Assembly (NCBI RefSeq): GCF_001655615.1
Contig: NZ_CP011567.1
Span: 5,031,001 to 5,095,000 of the forward strand
Length of the DNA stretch: 64,000 nt
Reading direction: 5' to 3'
From: Pseudomonas sp. GR 6-02
Lineage (GTDB): Bacteria > Pseudomonadota > Gammaproteobacteria > Pseudomonadales > Pseudomonadaceae
This document shows, piece by piece, positions 56,322 to 64,000 of the stretch (position 1 is its first letter; each line of letters begins with the position of its first letter). The position numbers and the translations under genes are program-made. The notes below the pieces were generated by a model. That model was not told the DNA's origin. It searched no databases and was given only the letters and a program-made list of their open reading frames with translations.

Positions 56322-56401
56322 GATCGTTTCCACGCTCCGCGTCCGCTTTTGGGGCGCAGAGCGTCCCGGGCTGCATTCCCACGCAGAGCGTGGGAACGAT
56401 C
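56322..56401. repeat. Long compound palindrome of the GATCGTTCCCACGC family
   Basis: Begins GATCGTTTCCACGCTCCGCG, contains 'GGGGCGCAGAGCGTCCCGGG' and ends ACGCAGAGCGTGGGAACGAT. It combines two nested inverted pairs and lies between the tubulin-like gene and the DUF2288 gene. The rest of the 287-bp gap shows no gene. Confidence 0.75.
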
Positions 56402-56576
56402 ACAACACCCAGAAACAATTGAGCAGCCCATCGGCTGCTCAATAAACTGTTCCCGTTACGTTTACGTCACCGTTATACCGGCCTTTCTGTGGCCTTTCTC
56501 CACGGCAACGTGCCATCACGCTACTCGGCTACACACTTTTGCCCGACAAAACCAAGCACCGAATCGGTGCAAGCAT

Positions 56577-56882
56577 TCAAGCCTTCGCCCTTTCCTGGAT
56601 CATAATCCACGGCGAAACAACCACGGCCCACAGCTCCGGATCACGCTCGAAAAGATCCAGCGCCCGCGTTTCAGACAGCTTGGCGACCTTGTCGGCGGCC
56701 AGCCAGGCAGCGACTTTCTCGCCTTCATCGGTCGCCACCGCCTCCGCCGCAGCAATCAAATCCAGGCTTGGGTCGACCCACAATAGGGCACCCTTGGCGA
56801 AGAACGGCTCCAACTCTTTCCAGGTAATAGATGCGGTTTCACCAAGCAGCTTGGCATAGAGGGTGCTAGGTTCTTGAGTCAT
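56577..56882 (-). CDS. DUF2288 family protein (101 aa)
   Basis: MTQEPSTLYAKLLGETASIT... followed by 'WKELEPFFAKGALLWVDPSL', 'ALDLFERDPELWAVVVSPWI'. Matches the small DUF2288 family of gamma-proteobacteria, function unknown. Start at 56882 chosen over a longer frame of poor composition. Confidence 0.82.
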   Translation of the reverse strand: MTQEPSTLYAKLLGETASITWKELEPFFAKGALLWVDPSLDLIAAAEAVATDEGEKVAAWLAADKVAKLSETRALDLFERDPELWAVVVSPWIMIQERAKA

Positions 56883-57117
56883 GGGTTCCTGTCCGCAAAA
56901 GAAATCGATGTGAATGATAACGTCGGTGTTGCGCCAGAAAAACCCGGATGCAATTGCGTTACCGATTGAAAAACCCGGGAAAGCCAGGGAATGCTGCTGC
57001 TTCAAGTATTAGCCAGCTAACATCCTGCCGCGATTCTGTCTTTTTCTTTCAACAAAGCGACACCCTCAGGTTTTGCCCCCTGGCGCCAGCTTCCCAGGCT
57101 AACAATCGGCGCTCTAC

Positions 57118-57133
57118 ACTGTACCGGTACAGT
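57118..57133. promoter_or_regulatory. 16-bp perfect palindrome upstream of braC
   Basis: ACTGTACCGGTACAGT is a perfect palindrome 100 bp before the braC ATG, inside the otherwise empty 350-bp gap 56883-57232. Its shape suggests a dimeric regulator site for the bra operon. Confidence 0.5.
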
Positions 57134-57232
57134 TGCCGGGGGCATTTTCCGGAGGATATCGACGATATCTGACCCGGTTCTGCTGCTACGGCGCCAGGAC
57201 TATAAAAACTACAACAGTAAGAGTGGAGCACT

Positions 57233-58360
57233 ATGACTAAGGCTACTAAGCAGATTTCAAAACTGTTTGCCGCTATGGTTCTGGCCGGGGTTGCCAGCCA
57301 TTCGTTCGCCGCCGACACCATCAAGATCGGCATCGCCGGCCCTAAAACCGGCCCGGTCACTCAATACGGCGACATGCAGTTCATCGGCGCCAAGATGGCC
57401 ATCGAGCAGATCAACGCGAAGGGCGGCGTCGACGGCAAGATGCTCGAAGCCAAGGAATACGACGACGCGTGCGACCCTAAACAAGCCGTGGCCGTCGCCA
57501 ACAAAGTGGTCAACGATGGTGTGAAATTCGTGGTCGGCCACCTGTGCTCCAGCTCCACCCAGCCAGCTTCGGACATCTACGAAGACGAAGGCGTGATCAT
57601 GATCACCCCGGCCGCCACCAACCCGGACATCACTACCCGTGGTTACAAGCTGGTGTTCCGCACCATCGGCCTGGACAGCGCCCAGGGCCCTGCCGCCGGT
57701 AACTACATTGCCGATCACGTAAAACCGAAAATCGTTGCCGTGCTGCACGACAAACAGCAATACGGTGAAGGCATCGCCACCGCCGTGAAACAGACCCTTG
57801 AGAAGAAAGGCGTCAAGGTTGCCGTGTTCGAAGGCCTCAACGCCGGTGACAAGGACTTCTCCTCGATCATCCAGAAGCTCAAGCAAGCCAACGTCGACTT
57901 CGTCTACTACGGCGGCTACCACCCGGAGCTGGGCCTGATCCTGCGTCAGTCCCAGGAAAAAGGCCTGAAAGCCAAGTTCATGGGGCCTGAAGGCGTCGGC
58001 AACGACTCCATCTCGCAAATTGCCCAGAATGCTTCCGAAGGCCTGTTGGTCACCCTGCCGAAATCCTTCGACCAGGACCCAGCCAACAAAGCCCTGGTAC
58101 AAGCCTTTGCCGACAAGAAGCAGGACCCAAGCGGTCCGTTCGTGTTCCCGGCCTACTCGGCTGTCGAAGTGATTGCCGAAGGTATCAAGGCTGCCAAGAG
58201 CGAAGACACCGCCAAGGTGGCTGAAGCCATTCACAAAGGCACCTTCAAGACCCCGACCGGTGATCTGTCGTTCGACAGCAAGGGCGACCTGAAAGACTTC
58301 AAATTCGTGGTCTATGAGTGGCACTTCGGCAAACCAAAAACCGAAGTTTCCCCTCAGTAA
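57233..58360 (+). CDS. braC: Branched-chain amino acid ABC transporter binding protein BraC
   Basis: 375 aa. Signal peptide ending in 'GVASHSFA', mature start ADTIKIGIAGPKTGPVTQYG. Leu/Ile/Val-binding fold: 'DDACDPKQAVAVANKVVNDG', 'VVGHLCSSSTQPASDIYED' (ligand loop), 'VYYGGYHPELGLILRQSQ'. The two Cys of 'DDACDP' and 'GHLCSSS' form the usual disulphide. Ahead of braDEFG, with a hairpin between. Confidence 0.95.
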   Translation: MTKATKQISKLFAAMVLAGVASHSFAADTIKIGIAGPKTGPVTQYGDMQFIGAKMAIEQINAKGGVDGKMLEAKEYDDACDPKQAVAVANKVVNDGVKFVVGHLCSSSTQPASDIYEDEGVIMITPAATNPDITTRGYKLVFRTIGLDSAQGPAAGNYIADHVKPKIVAVLHDKQQYGEGIATAVKQTLEKKGVKVAVFEGLNAGDKDFSSIIQKLKQANVDFVYYGGYHPELGLILRQSQEKGLKAKFMGPEGVGNDSISQIAQNASEGLLVTLPKSFDQDPANKALVQAFADKKQDPSGPFVFPAYSAVEVIAEGIKAAKSEDTAKVAEAIHKGTFKTPTGDLSFDSKGDLKDFKFVVYEWHFGKPKTEVSPQ

Positions 58361-58378
58361 GCTAGCGCCATGATTAAT

Positions 58379-58410
58379 AAAGCCCACTGCGCAAGCAGTG
58401 GGCTTTGTTT
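58379..58410 (+). terminator. Hairpin terminator/attenuator between braC and braD
   Basis: AAAGCCCACTGC-GCAA-GCAGTGGGCTTT followed by GTTTT. A 12-bp perfect stem. Partial termination here would give more binding protein than membrane components, as in other binding-protein operons. About 180 bp of leader precedes braD. Confidence 0.85.
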
Positions 58411-58587
58411 TACGAGATTAATGAGTCAGAGTCCCGCGATCCGGGAGTTGGCTTACCTGAAAATCTTAAAACCGTCACCAGCGGTTCGCTGGCAAACGCT
58501 CGTGCGAAGGTGGCCACAGACCACACAGCCCGGGCCGGAACATGACTCCACCAGTGAAATGCGTATCAGGTTTTTAGGAGCGCTGTA

Positions 58588-59511
58588 ATGCCTGAGATCT
58601 ATCACTTCTTCCAACAGCTGGTTAATGGGATGACCATTGGCAGCACCTATGCCCTTATAGCCATTGGCTACACAATGGTTTACGGCATTATTGGAATGAT
58701 TAACTTCGCCCATGGCGAGGTCTACATGATCGGTTCCTACGTGGCCTTCATCGTCCTTGCCGGACTGGCCATGCTGGGTATCCATTCTCTGCCGTTGTTG
58801 ATGACCGCCGCTTTCCTGGCGACCATCGTAGTGACCAGTGCCTACGGCTACAGTATCGAACGGATCGCCTACCGCCCTCTGCGGGGCAGTAACCGTCTGA
58901 TCCCGCTGATCTCCGCCATCGGCATGTCGATCTTCCTGCAGAACTCCGTACTGCTCTCGCAGGACTCCAAGGACAAATCGATCCCTAACCTGATTCCGGG
59001 CAGCTTCAGCTTCGGTCCAGGCGGCGCACAGGAAGTGCTGATCTCCTACATGCAGATCCTGGTGTTCGTGGTGACCCTGGTGGTGATGCTCTGTCTCACC
59101 CAGTTCATCTCGCGTTCACGTCTGGGACGCGCCTGTCGGGCCTGTGCCGAAGACATCAAGATGGCCAACCTGCTGGGCATCAACACCAACAACATTATCG
59201 CCCTGACCTTCGTCATCGGTGCCGCCCTGGCGGCCGTGGCGGCAGTACTGTTGAGCATGCAGTACGGCGTGATCAACCCTAACGCCGGATTCCTGGTAGG
59301 CCTCAAAGCCTTTACCGCGGCGGTGCTGGGTGGCATCGGCAGCATTCCGGGCGCCATGCTCGGTGGTCTGGTGCTGGGGGTAGCCGAAGCATTCGGCGCC
59401 GATATATTCGGTGACCAGTACAAGGACGTGGTGGCTTTCGGCCTTCTGGTCCTGGTGCTGTTATTCCGGCCAACCGGCCTGCTGGGTCGTCCGGAGGTTG
59501 AGAAAGTATGA
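58588..59511 (+). CDS. braD: Branched-chain amino acid ABC transporter permease BraD (LivH)
   Basis: 307 aa. Permease with '[20 protein letters not shown]', '[20 protein letters not shown]' and '[19 protein letters not shown]'. Forms the membrane channel with BraE. Overlaps braE by 4 bp. Confidence 0.95.
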   Translation: MPEIYHFFQQLVNGMTIGSTYALIAIGYTMVYGIIGMINFAHGEVYMIGSYVAFIVLAGLAMLGIHSLPLLMTAAFLATIVVTSAYGYSIERIAYRPLRGSNRLIPLISAIGMSIFLQNSVLLSQDSKDKSIPNLIPGSFSFGPGGAQEVLISYMQILVFVVTLVVMLCLTQFISRSRLGRACRACAEDIKMANLLGINTNNIIALTFVIGAALAAVAAVLLSMQYGVINPNAGFLVGLKAFTAAVLGGIGSIPGAMLGGLVLGVAEAFGADIFGDQYKDVVAFGLLVLVLLFRPTGLLGRPEVEKV

Positions 59512-60764
59512 CTAGGAATCTTAAACAGGCGCTGTTCAGCGCCCTGCTGGTATGGGCCGTGGCCTATCCGGTACTCGGCCTGAAACTGTCCATCGCCGGG
59601 ATCAACCTCGAAGTGGAAGGCGCCAGCACCTCCACGCTGATCATCATCGCCACCTGCTCGGTGCTGATGTTCCTGCGTGTGCTGTTCGACCGCGAATACT
59701 CGGCGGCCATGAGCTCCGTGCCCAAGGGCAAACTGATCCCGGCCAGCGCGAGCCACTTCCTGACCCTGCCGACCACCCAGCGCTGGATCATCATGGCGTT
59801 GATCGTCGTGGCACTGGTCTGGCCGTTCTTCGGTTCACGCGGTGCGGTGGACATCGCCACGCTGATCCTGATCTACGTGCTGCTCGGCCTGGGCCTGAAC
59901 ATCGTGGTCGGTCTGGCCGGCCTGCTCGACCTCGGTTACGTCGGCTTCTACGCCGTGGGTGCCTACAGCTATGCGCTGCTGTCGCACTACTACGGGCTGA
60001 GCTTCTGGATCTGCCTGCCGATCGCCGGCCTGATGGCGGCCACATTCGGCTTCCTGCTCGGTTTCCCGGTGCTGCGCCTGCGCGGTGACTATCTGGCGAT
60101 CGTGACCCTGGGCTTCGGTGAGATCATCCGTCTGTTCCTGCGTAACCTGACGGGCCTCACCGGCGGACCGAACGGCATCAGCAACATTCCCAAACCGTCG
60201 CTGTTCGGCCTGACCTTCGAAAGAACGGCCACCGAAGGCATGCAGACCTTCCACGAGTTCTTCGGCCTGACGTACAACCCGGTCAGCAAGGTGGTTTTCC
60301 TCTACCTGGTGGCGCTGTTGCTGGCACTGTTCGCGCTGTTCGTGATCAACCGCCTGCTGCGCATGCCGATCGGCCGTGCCTGGGAAGCCTTGCGCGAAGA
60401 CGAAATCGCCTGCCGTGCCCTGGGCCTGAACCCGACCGTGATCAAGCTGTCGGCCTTCACCCTGGGTGCCTGCTTCGCTGGTTTCGCCGGTAGCTTCTTC
60501 GCCGCGCGCCAAGGGCTGGTCACGCCGGAGTCGTTCACCTTCATCGAGTCGGCCACCATCCTCGCCATCGTGGTGTTGGGCGGCATGGGCTCGCAGTTGG
60601 GCGTGGTTCTCGCGGCTGTCGTGATGATCCTGTTGCCCGAACTGATGCGTGACTTCAGCGAATACCGCATGTTGATGTTCGGCGCCTTGATGGTGCTGAT
60701 GATGATCTGGCGCCCTCAAGGTCTGCTGCCCATGCAACGTCCTCACATGGAGCTGCGTAAATGA
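59508..60764 (+). CDS. braE: Branched-chain amino acid ABC transporter permease BraE (LivM)
   Basis: 418 aa. N-terminal extension typical of LivM (1-100), then permease core: '[20 protein letters not shown]', '[20 protein letters not shown]', '[20 protein letters not shown]'. Overlaps braD and braF by 4 bp each. Confidence 0.95.
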   Translation: MTRNLKQALFSALLVWAVAYPVLGLKLSIAGINLEVEGASTSTLIIIATCSVLMFLRVLFDREYSAAMSSVPKGKLIPASASHFLTLPTTQRWIIMALIVVALVWPFFGSRGAVDIATLILIYVLLGLGLNIVVGLAGLLDLGYVGFYAVGAYSYALLSHYYGLSFWICLPIAGLMAATFGFLLGFPVLRLRGDYLAIVTLGFGEIIRLFLRNLTGLTGGPNGISNIPKPSLFGLTFERTATEGMQTFHEFFGLTYNPVSKVVFLYLVALLLALFALFVINRLLRMPIGRAWEALREDEIACRALGLNPTVIKLSAFTLGACFAGFAGSFFAARQGLVTPESFTFIESATILAIVVLGGMGSQLGVVLAAVVMILLPELMRDFSEYRMLMFGALMVLMMIWRPQGLLPMQRPHMELRK

Positions 60765-61528
60765 GCAGAGAGATCCTGAAAGTAGATGGCCTGAGCATGC
60801 GCTTCGGCGGCCTGTTGGCGGTCAACGGCGTAGCCTTGAGCGTCAAAGAGAAACAAGTGGTCTCGATGATCGGCCCCAACGGCGCCGGCAAGACCACTGT
60901 ATTCAACTGCCTGACCGGGTTCTACAAACCCACCGCCGGCACTATCCAGCTCAACGGTGAAGCGATCGAAGGCCTGCCCGGCCACAAGATCGCCGGCAAA
61001 GGCGTGGTGCGGACTTTCCAGAACGTGCGGCTGTTCAAGGACATGACCGCCGTGGAAAACCTGCTGATTGCTCAGCACCGGCACCTGAACACCAACTTCC
61101 TGGCAGGCCTGTTCAAGACCCCGGCGTTTCGCCGCAGCGAACGCGAGGCGATGGAATACGCCGAGTTCTGGCTGGAAAAGGTCAACCTCAAGGAGTTCGC
61201 CAACCGCCCGGCCGGCACCCTGGCTTATGGTCAGCAGCGCCGCCTGGAAATTGCCCGCTGCATGATGACCCGTCCAAGCATCCTCATGCTCGACGAACCG
61301 GCCGCCGGCCTCAACCCGCGGGAAACCGACGACCTCAAGGCGCTGATCGGCACCCTGCGTGAAGAGCATAATGTGACGGTGCTGTTGATCGAACACGACA
61401 TGAAACTGGTCATGAGCATTTCCGACCATATCTTCGTGATCAACCAGGGCACACCGTTGGCCAACGGCACGCCGGAGCAGATCCGCGACAATCCTGAAGT
61501 GATCAAAGCCTACCTGGGGGAAGCGTAA
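60761..61528 (+). CDS. braF: Branched-chain amino acid ABC transporter ATPase BraF (LivG)
   Basis: 255 aa. Walker A '[20 protein letters not shown]', family signature '[20 protein letters not shown]', Walker B '[12 protein letters not shown]', H-loop '[14 protein letters not shown]'. Note the signature is LAYGQ rather than LSGGQ, as is normal for LivG. Confidence 0.95.
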   Translation: MSREILKVDGLSMRFGGLLAVNGVALSVKEKQVVSMIGPNGAGKTTVFNCLTGFYKPTAGTIQLNGEAIEGLPGHKIAGKGVVRTFQNVRLFKDMTAVENLLIAQHRHLNTNFLAGLFKTPAFRRSEREAMEYAEFWLEKVNLKEFANRPAGTLAYGQQRRLEIARCMMTRPSILMLDEPAAGLNPRETDDLKALIGTLREEHNVTVLLIEHDMKLVMSISDHIFVINQGTPLANGTPEQIRDNPEVIKAYLGEA

Positions 61529-62230
61529 ATGCTGCAGTTCGAAAACGTTTCCACCTTCTACGGCAAGATCCAGGCGCTGCACAGCGTCAACGTCGAAGTC
61601 CGCCAGGGCGAGATCGTGACCCTGATCGGCGCCAACGGTGCCGGCAAGTCGACCCTGCTGATGACCCTCTGCGGTTCGCCGCAAGCCCACAGCGGCAGCA
61701 TCCGCTACATGGGCGAAGAGCTCGTCGGCCAGGACTCGTCGCAGATCATGCGTAAAAGCATCGCCGTGGTTCCGGAAGGCCGTCGGGTGTTTGCCCGCCT
61801 GACCGTGGAAGAAAACCTCGCCATGGGCGGGTTCTTCACCGACAAGGGCGATTATCAGGAACAGATGGACAAGGTTCTGGGACTTTTCCCACGCCTGAAA
61901 GAACGCTTTGCCCAACGCGGCGGCACCATGTCCGGCGGCGAACAGCAAATGCTCGCCATCGGCCGCGCGTTGATGAGCAAGCCCAAGCTGCTGCTGCTCG
62001 ACGAGCCATCGCTGGGCCTGGCACCGATCATCATCCAGCAGATCTTCGACATCATCGAACAACTGCGTAAGGACGGTGTGACGGTGTTCCTGGTGGAGCA
62101 GAACGCCAACCAGGCCCTGAAAATCGCCGACCGTGCCTACGTGCTGGAAAACGGCCGGGTGGTGATGAGCGGGACCGGTGAAGCGCTGTTGACCGACCCG
62201 AAAGTACGCGAAGCGTACCTCGGCGGTTAA
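61529..62230 (+). CDS. braG: Branched-chain amino acid ABC transporter ATPase BraG (LivF)
   Basis: 233 aa. Walker A 'LIGANGAGKSTLLMTLCGSP', signature 'GTMSGGEQQMLAIGRALMSK', Walker B 'LLLLDEPSLGLAP', H-loop-like 'VFLVEQNANQALKIADRAYV'. Directly follows braF with no gap; terminator after the gene. Confidence 0.95.
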   Translation: MLQFENVSTFYGKIQALHSVNVEVRQGEIVTLIGANGAGKSTLLMTLCGSPQAHSGSIRYMGEELVGQDSSQIMRKSIAVVPEGRRVFARLTVEENLAMGGFFTDKGDYQEQMDKVLGLFPRLKERFAQRGGTMSGGEQQMLAIGRALMSKPKLLLLDEPSLGLAPIIIQQIFDIIEQLRKDGVTVFLVEQNANQALKIADRAYVLENGRVVMSGTGEALLTDPKVREAYLGG

Positions 62231-62244
62231 GCCTTTGCGGTAAA

Positions 62245-62273
62245 CAAAAAACGGCCTTCGGGCCGTTTTTTTG
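62245..62273 (+). terminator. Rho-independent terminator after braG
   Basis: AAAAACGGCC-TTCG-GGCCGTTTTTTT: UUCG tetraloop hairpin with T tract 15 bp after the braG stop. Confidence 0.9.
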
Positions 62274-62444
62274 TGCCTGGCACAAACCTCACCGAAGGCC
62301 GCTCCTACGGGGCTGTGTATCTTTAGCACAACCTGAATGATAAAGAAGAAGCCCTGTCGGAGGAGCCCCGCCTCATAAACGTCATTGATCTATAGAGTCA
62401 TCTTGCATATATTTGTATCTACAGACAAACAAGAAGTGATCAAC

Positions 62445-62849
62445 ATGACAGCAGCCTCCCAGGCACAAGGATTCACCAAAGACCAGTGCGTGACTGGTTT
62501 GCGAGCAGCTGTAGGCATACTCGAAAAGTGGCAGGCATCGGGCGATCAGGCCTGTCGTATCCTGCGCATTTCCCGCAGTACGTACTCACGGGCAAAGCAG
62601 CGCGATCCCGATTGGTCCGTAAACCTGGATTCAGACCAGATGCAGCGCATCAGTTTTATTCTCAACATCCATGCCGTTCTGCGTCTTGTCTTTGATAACC
62701 CTGAGAACGTCTATGGTTTTCCGACGATGGCGAACGAAAACGAGTTCTTCAACGGGCGTACCCCGCTCGAAATCATGTCCCAGGGGGATATGATTTCCTT
62801 GTACGAGACGTTTCGGCGGATCGACGTGCTGCGAGGCGCACAATGGTAA
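62445..62849 (+). CDS. Xre/MbcA/ParS-type antitoxin
   Basis: 134 aa. Contains a helix-turn-helix-like N-terminal half ('VGILEKWQASGDQACRILRI', 'SRSTYSRAKQR') and the DUF2384 (MbcA/ParS/Xre) C-terminal toxin-binding part ('ISFILNIHAVLRLVFDNPEN', 'EFFNGRTPLEIMSQGDMISL'). It should neutralise the RES toxin that follows and repress the shared promoter. Start at 62445 chosen where the helical fold begins. The last 7 bp overlap the toxin start region. Confidence 0.88.
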   Translation: MTAASQAQGFTKDQCVTGLRAAVGILEKWQASGDQACRILRISRSTYSRAKQRDPDWSVNLDSDQMQRISFILNIHAVLRLVFDNPENVYGFPTMANENEFFNGRTPLEIMSQGDMISLYETFRRIDVLRGAQW

Positions 62850-63535
62850 TGGTGAGCCAGTTGCCAGTATTGGCCGGTGAGCAGTTGCAGGCCTACCGAT
62901 TGATCAATTCAAAGTTTCCGCCCATTGCGTTGTTTGACGACGTGGCGGACGCGAACGAATTTGATGTTCTGTATCAGATACAGGCCCTCACAAATCCGAG
63001 GCTGCAAAATGAGGTAGGTCGGCTTGAGCTGATACCGCGTGCGGAAATTCCCTTTGGCATCCCTGGATGCTCTTATGCGACAGCCCCTTTCACCCACGTC
63101 AACCCAACTGGCTCGCGTTTCAGCGATGGCAGTTTCGGCGTGTTGTACTTGGCTGCCTCGATGGAAACTGCTCTGGCTGAGGTACAGCATCACCAAAATC
63201 AGTATTGGTCGAATGTCCAGAATCTCAATTACGAGAGGTTTGTTTTCCGGGGGTTATCCTGCACTTTCGTTGACGAAGCAATGAGGGATGCCGTATCCAT
63301 TCCGATGCACGATCCTATCTACGATCCCGTCGACTACACGCACTCACATCGCTTGGGTAAGGTAGTCAAGGATGCAGGGGGCCTTGGCCTGCGATACAAC
63401 TCCGTGCGTATGCATGGCAACTACTGCTGGGCGCTGATGACTCCCAGACCAGTCTCATCAGTCATTCAAACAGCCCACTACGAGATGATCTGGAACGGTC
63501 AGATCACTAGCGTTAATAAAATCAGCATTGCATGA
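62843..63535 (+). CDS. RES domain toxin (NAD+ phosphorylase family)
   Basis: 230 aa. RES fold: Arg in 'QLQAYRLINSKFPPIA', 'NPTGSRFSDGSFGVLYLAAS' with conserved Gly-Ser, catalytic-type Glu in 'METALAEVQHHQ', and 'GLRYNSVRMHG'. Characterised members degrade NAD+ and stop growth. Two starts are possible, ATG 62843 or ATG 62849; the latter would form a TAATG junction with the antitoxin stop. GC is a little lower than in neighbouring genes, in keeping with a mobile module. Confidence 0.9.
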   Translation: MVMVSQLPVLAGEQLQAYRLINSKFPPIALFDDVADANEFDVLYQIQALTNPRLQNEVGRLELIPRAEIPFGIPGCSYATAPFTHVNPTGSRFSDGSFGVLYLAASMETALAEVQHHQNQYWSNVQNLNYERFVFRGLSCTFVDEAMRDAVSIPMHDPIYDPVDYTHSHRLGKVVKDAGGLGLRYNSVRMHGNYCWALMTPRPVSSVIQTAHYEMIWNGQITSVNKISIA

Positions 63536-63751
63536 CTGTCTTATCGGCGCGATAGCACGAATCCGTTGTCAGTCAGCATCAATGCTAAATGTCATGACGC
63601 TATCGCGCGCCCTCCCACAGGGGATTGATGGTGTTTTGAGGATTTTTGAAAAAAATCTGCAGTCAGCTGTAACACCCCGCCCTGTCGTTTCTCTAGAGCG
63701 GTAAGCAAGCACAAACGCTTGCCATACCAAGCTCAATTTCGGAGAAACATC

Positions 63752-64000
63752 ATGACTGCTACCACCCGCACCCTGTCCGCCACCGCCCTGGTTCTGGCAC
63801 TTGGTTCTGCCCTGAGCATCGCCGCTGTCTCCACGGCCCATGCCGCTGACGCCAACATGGAAAAATGCTTCGGCGTGGCCATGAAAGGTCATAACGATTG
63901 CGCCGCTGGTGCTGGTACCACTTGCGCTGGCACCGCCAAAACCGACTACCAGGCCAACGCCTGGAAGCTTGTCCCCAAGGGCACCTGCGCCACCACAATG
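63752..64000 (+). CDS. DUF2282/BufA1-type periplasmic peptide (5' part, runs off the window)
   Basis: 83 codons before the window ends. Signal peptide [20 protein letters not shown] ... 'TAHAA', then a Cys-containing body: '[20 protein letters not shown]', '[20 protein letters not shown]', 'PKGTCATTM'. This is the DUF2282 pattern, known as the precursor of bufferin-1 type copper-binding RiPPs whose Cys are modified by a DUF692/MNIO enzyme (BufB) with a DUF2063 partner. GGAGA 8 bp before the ATG supports the start. The enzyme genes would lie to the right, outside the window. A TGTAAC at 63668 may belong to an ECF-type promoter (weak). Confidence 0.82.
   Translation, partial: MTATTRTLSATALVLALGSALSIAAVSTAHAADANMEKCFGVAMKGHNDCAAGAGTTCAGTAKTDYQANAWKLVPKGTCATTM

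Noticed and set aside
63668..63700. ECF sigma promoter (TGTAAC ... CGTTT) before the DUF2282 gene
   Set aside because: The spacing between the candidate elements (about 12 bp) is shorter than normal, so it is not listed as a feature.
1..64000. tRNA or rRNA genes
   Set aside because: No cloverleaf-type or rRNA-like sequence was recognised by eye on either strand.

Overview
The window is a chromosomal segment of a fluorescent Pseudomonas (P. fluorescens group). The evidence is GC-rich codon use and Pseudomonas-type gene sets in familiar order: olsBA with acpH-arsR-MFS-xenB, emhR/emhABC, a full pca regulon, braCDEFG and rapA. Typical Pseudomonas intergenic repeats are also present: paired 'GTGGCGAGGG' REP elements, a 31-bp 'GATCGTTCCCACGC' palindrome family, and a 'CTGCCGAAGGCTGCGATC' type inverted repeat. 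No rRNA, tRNA, IS element, prophage or CRISPR array is visible.

Layout. 1-12.7 kb holds mixed housekeeping and envelope genes: DJ-1/PfpI protein, RHH protein, EamA transporter, methyltransferase, a LemA/TPM-domain operon, periplasmic beta-glucosidase BglX, a phospholipase D/cardiolipin synthase-type protein, YceI and a serine hydrolase. 12.7-14.3 kb is ornithine-lipid synthesis (olsB-olsA) beside a divergent acyl-CoA-dehydrogenase-like gene. 14.4-17.7 kb is acpH, then arsR-MFS-xenB behind a palindrome-rich promoter. 18.0-24.7 kb is the EmhR-controlled RND efflux pump EmhABC.

24.7-29.1 kb is the most unusual region. It is a compact minus-strand operon: an 87-aa peptide with an NHLP-like leader, a strong intergenic RNA hairpin, a GNAT acetyltransferase, an HExxH (putative peptide beta-hydroxylase type) protein, and a single 656-aa polypeptide joining a DUF692/MNIO iron oxidase to a SagB-type flavin dehydrogenase. 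I read this as an uncharacterised RiPP pathway. At the right edge (63.75 kb) begins a DUF2282/BufA1-type peptide, the precursor type of a second, different MNIO-linked family (bufferins).

29.4-41.7 kb is an essentially complete protocatechuate/beta-ketoadipate regulon: an OprD-type porin on the plus strand, then on the minus strand pcaR, pcaK, pcaIJF, pcaHG, pcaT, pcaBDC. PcaR-box-like sequences precede pcaR, pcaK, pcaI and the porin. 42.4-50.7 kb holds small conserved proteins, a hairpin-rich non-coding stretch, a Pit phosphate transporter, a 38-aa CcoM-like cbb3 oxidase subunit, RapA and two other proteins. 50.8-56.3 kb holds an MHYT-GGDEF-EAL protein, a convergently overlapping 3-hydroxyisobutyrate-dehydrogenase-family gene and a chromosomal tubulin-like GTPase. 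57.2-62.2 kb is braCDEFG (branched-chain amino acid ABC importer) with an internal hairpin after braC. 62.4-63.5 kb is a Xre/MbcA/ParS-RES toxin-antitoxin pair.

All family assignments were made by eye from sequence motifs; no database search was run.
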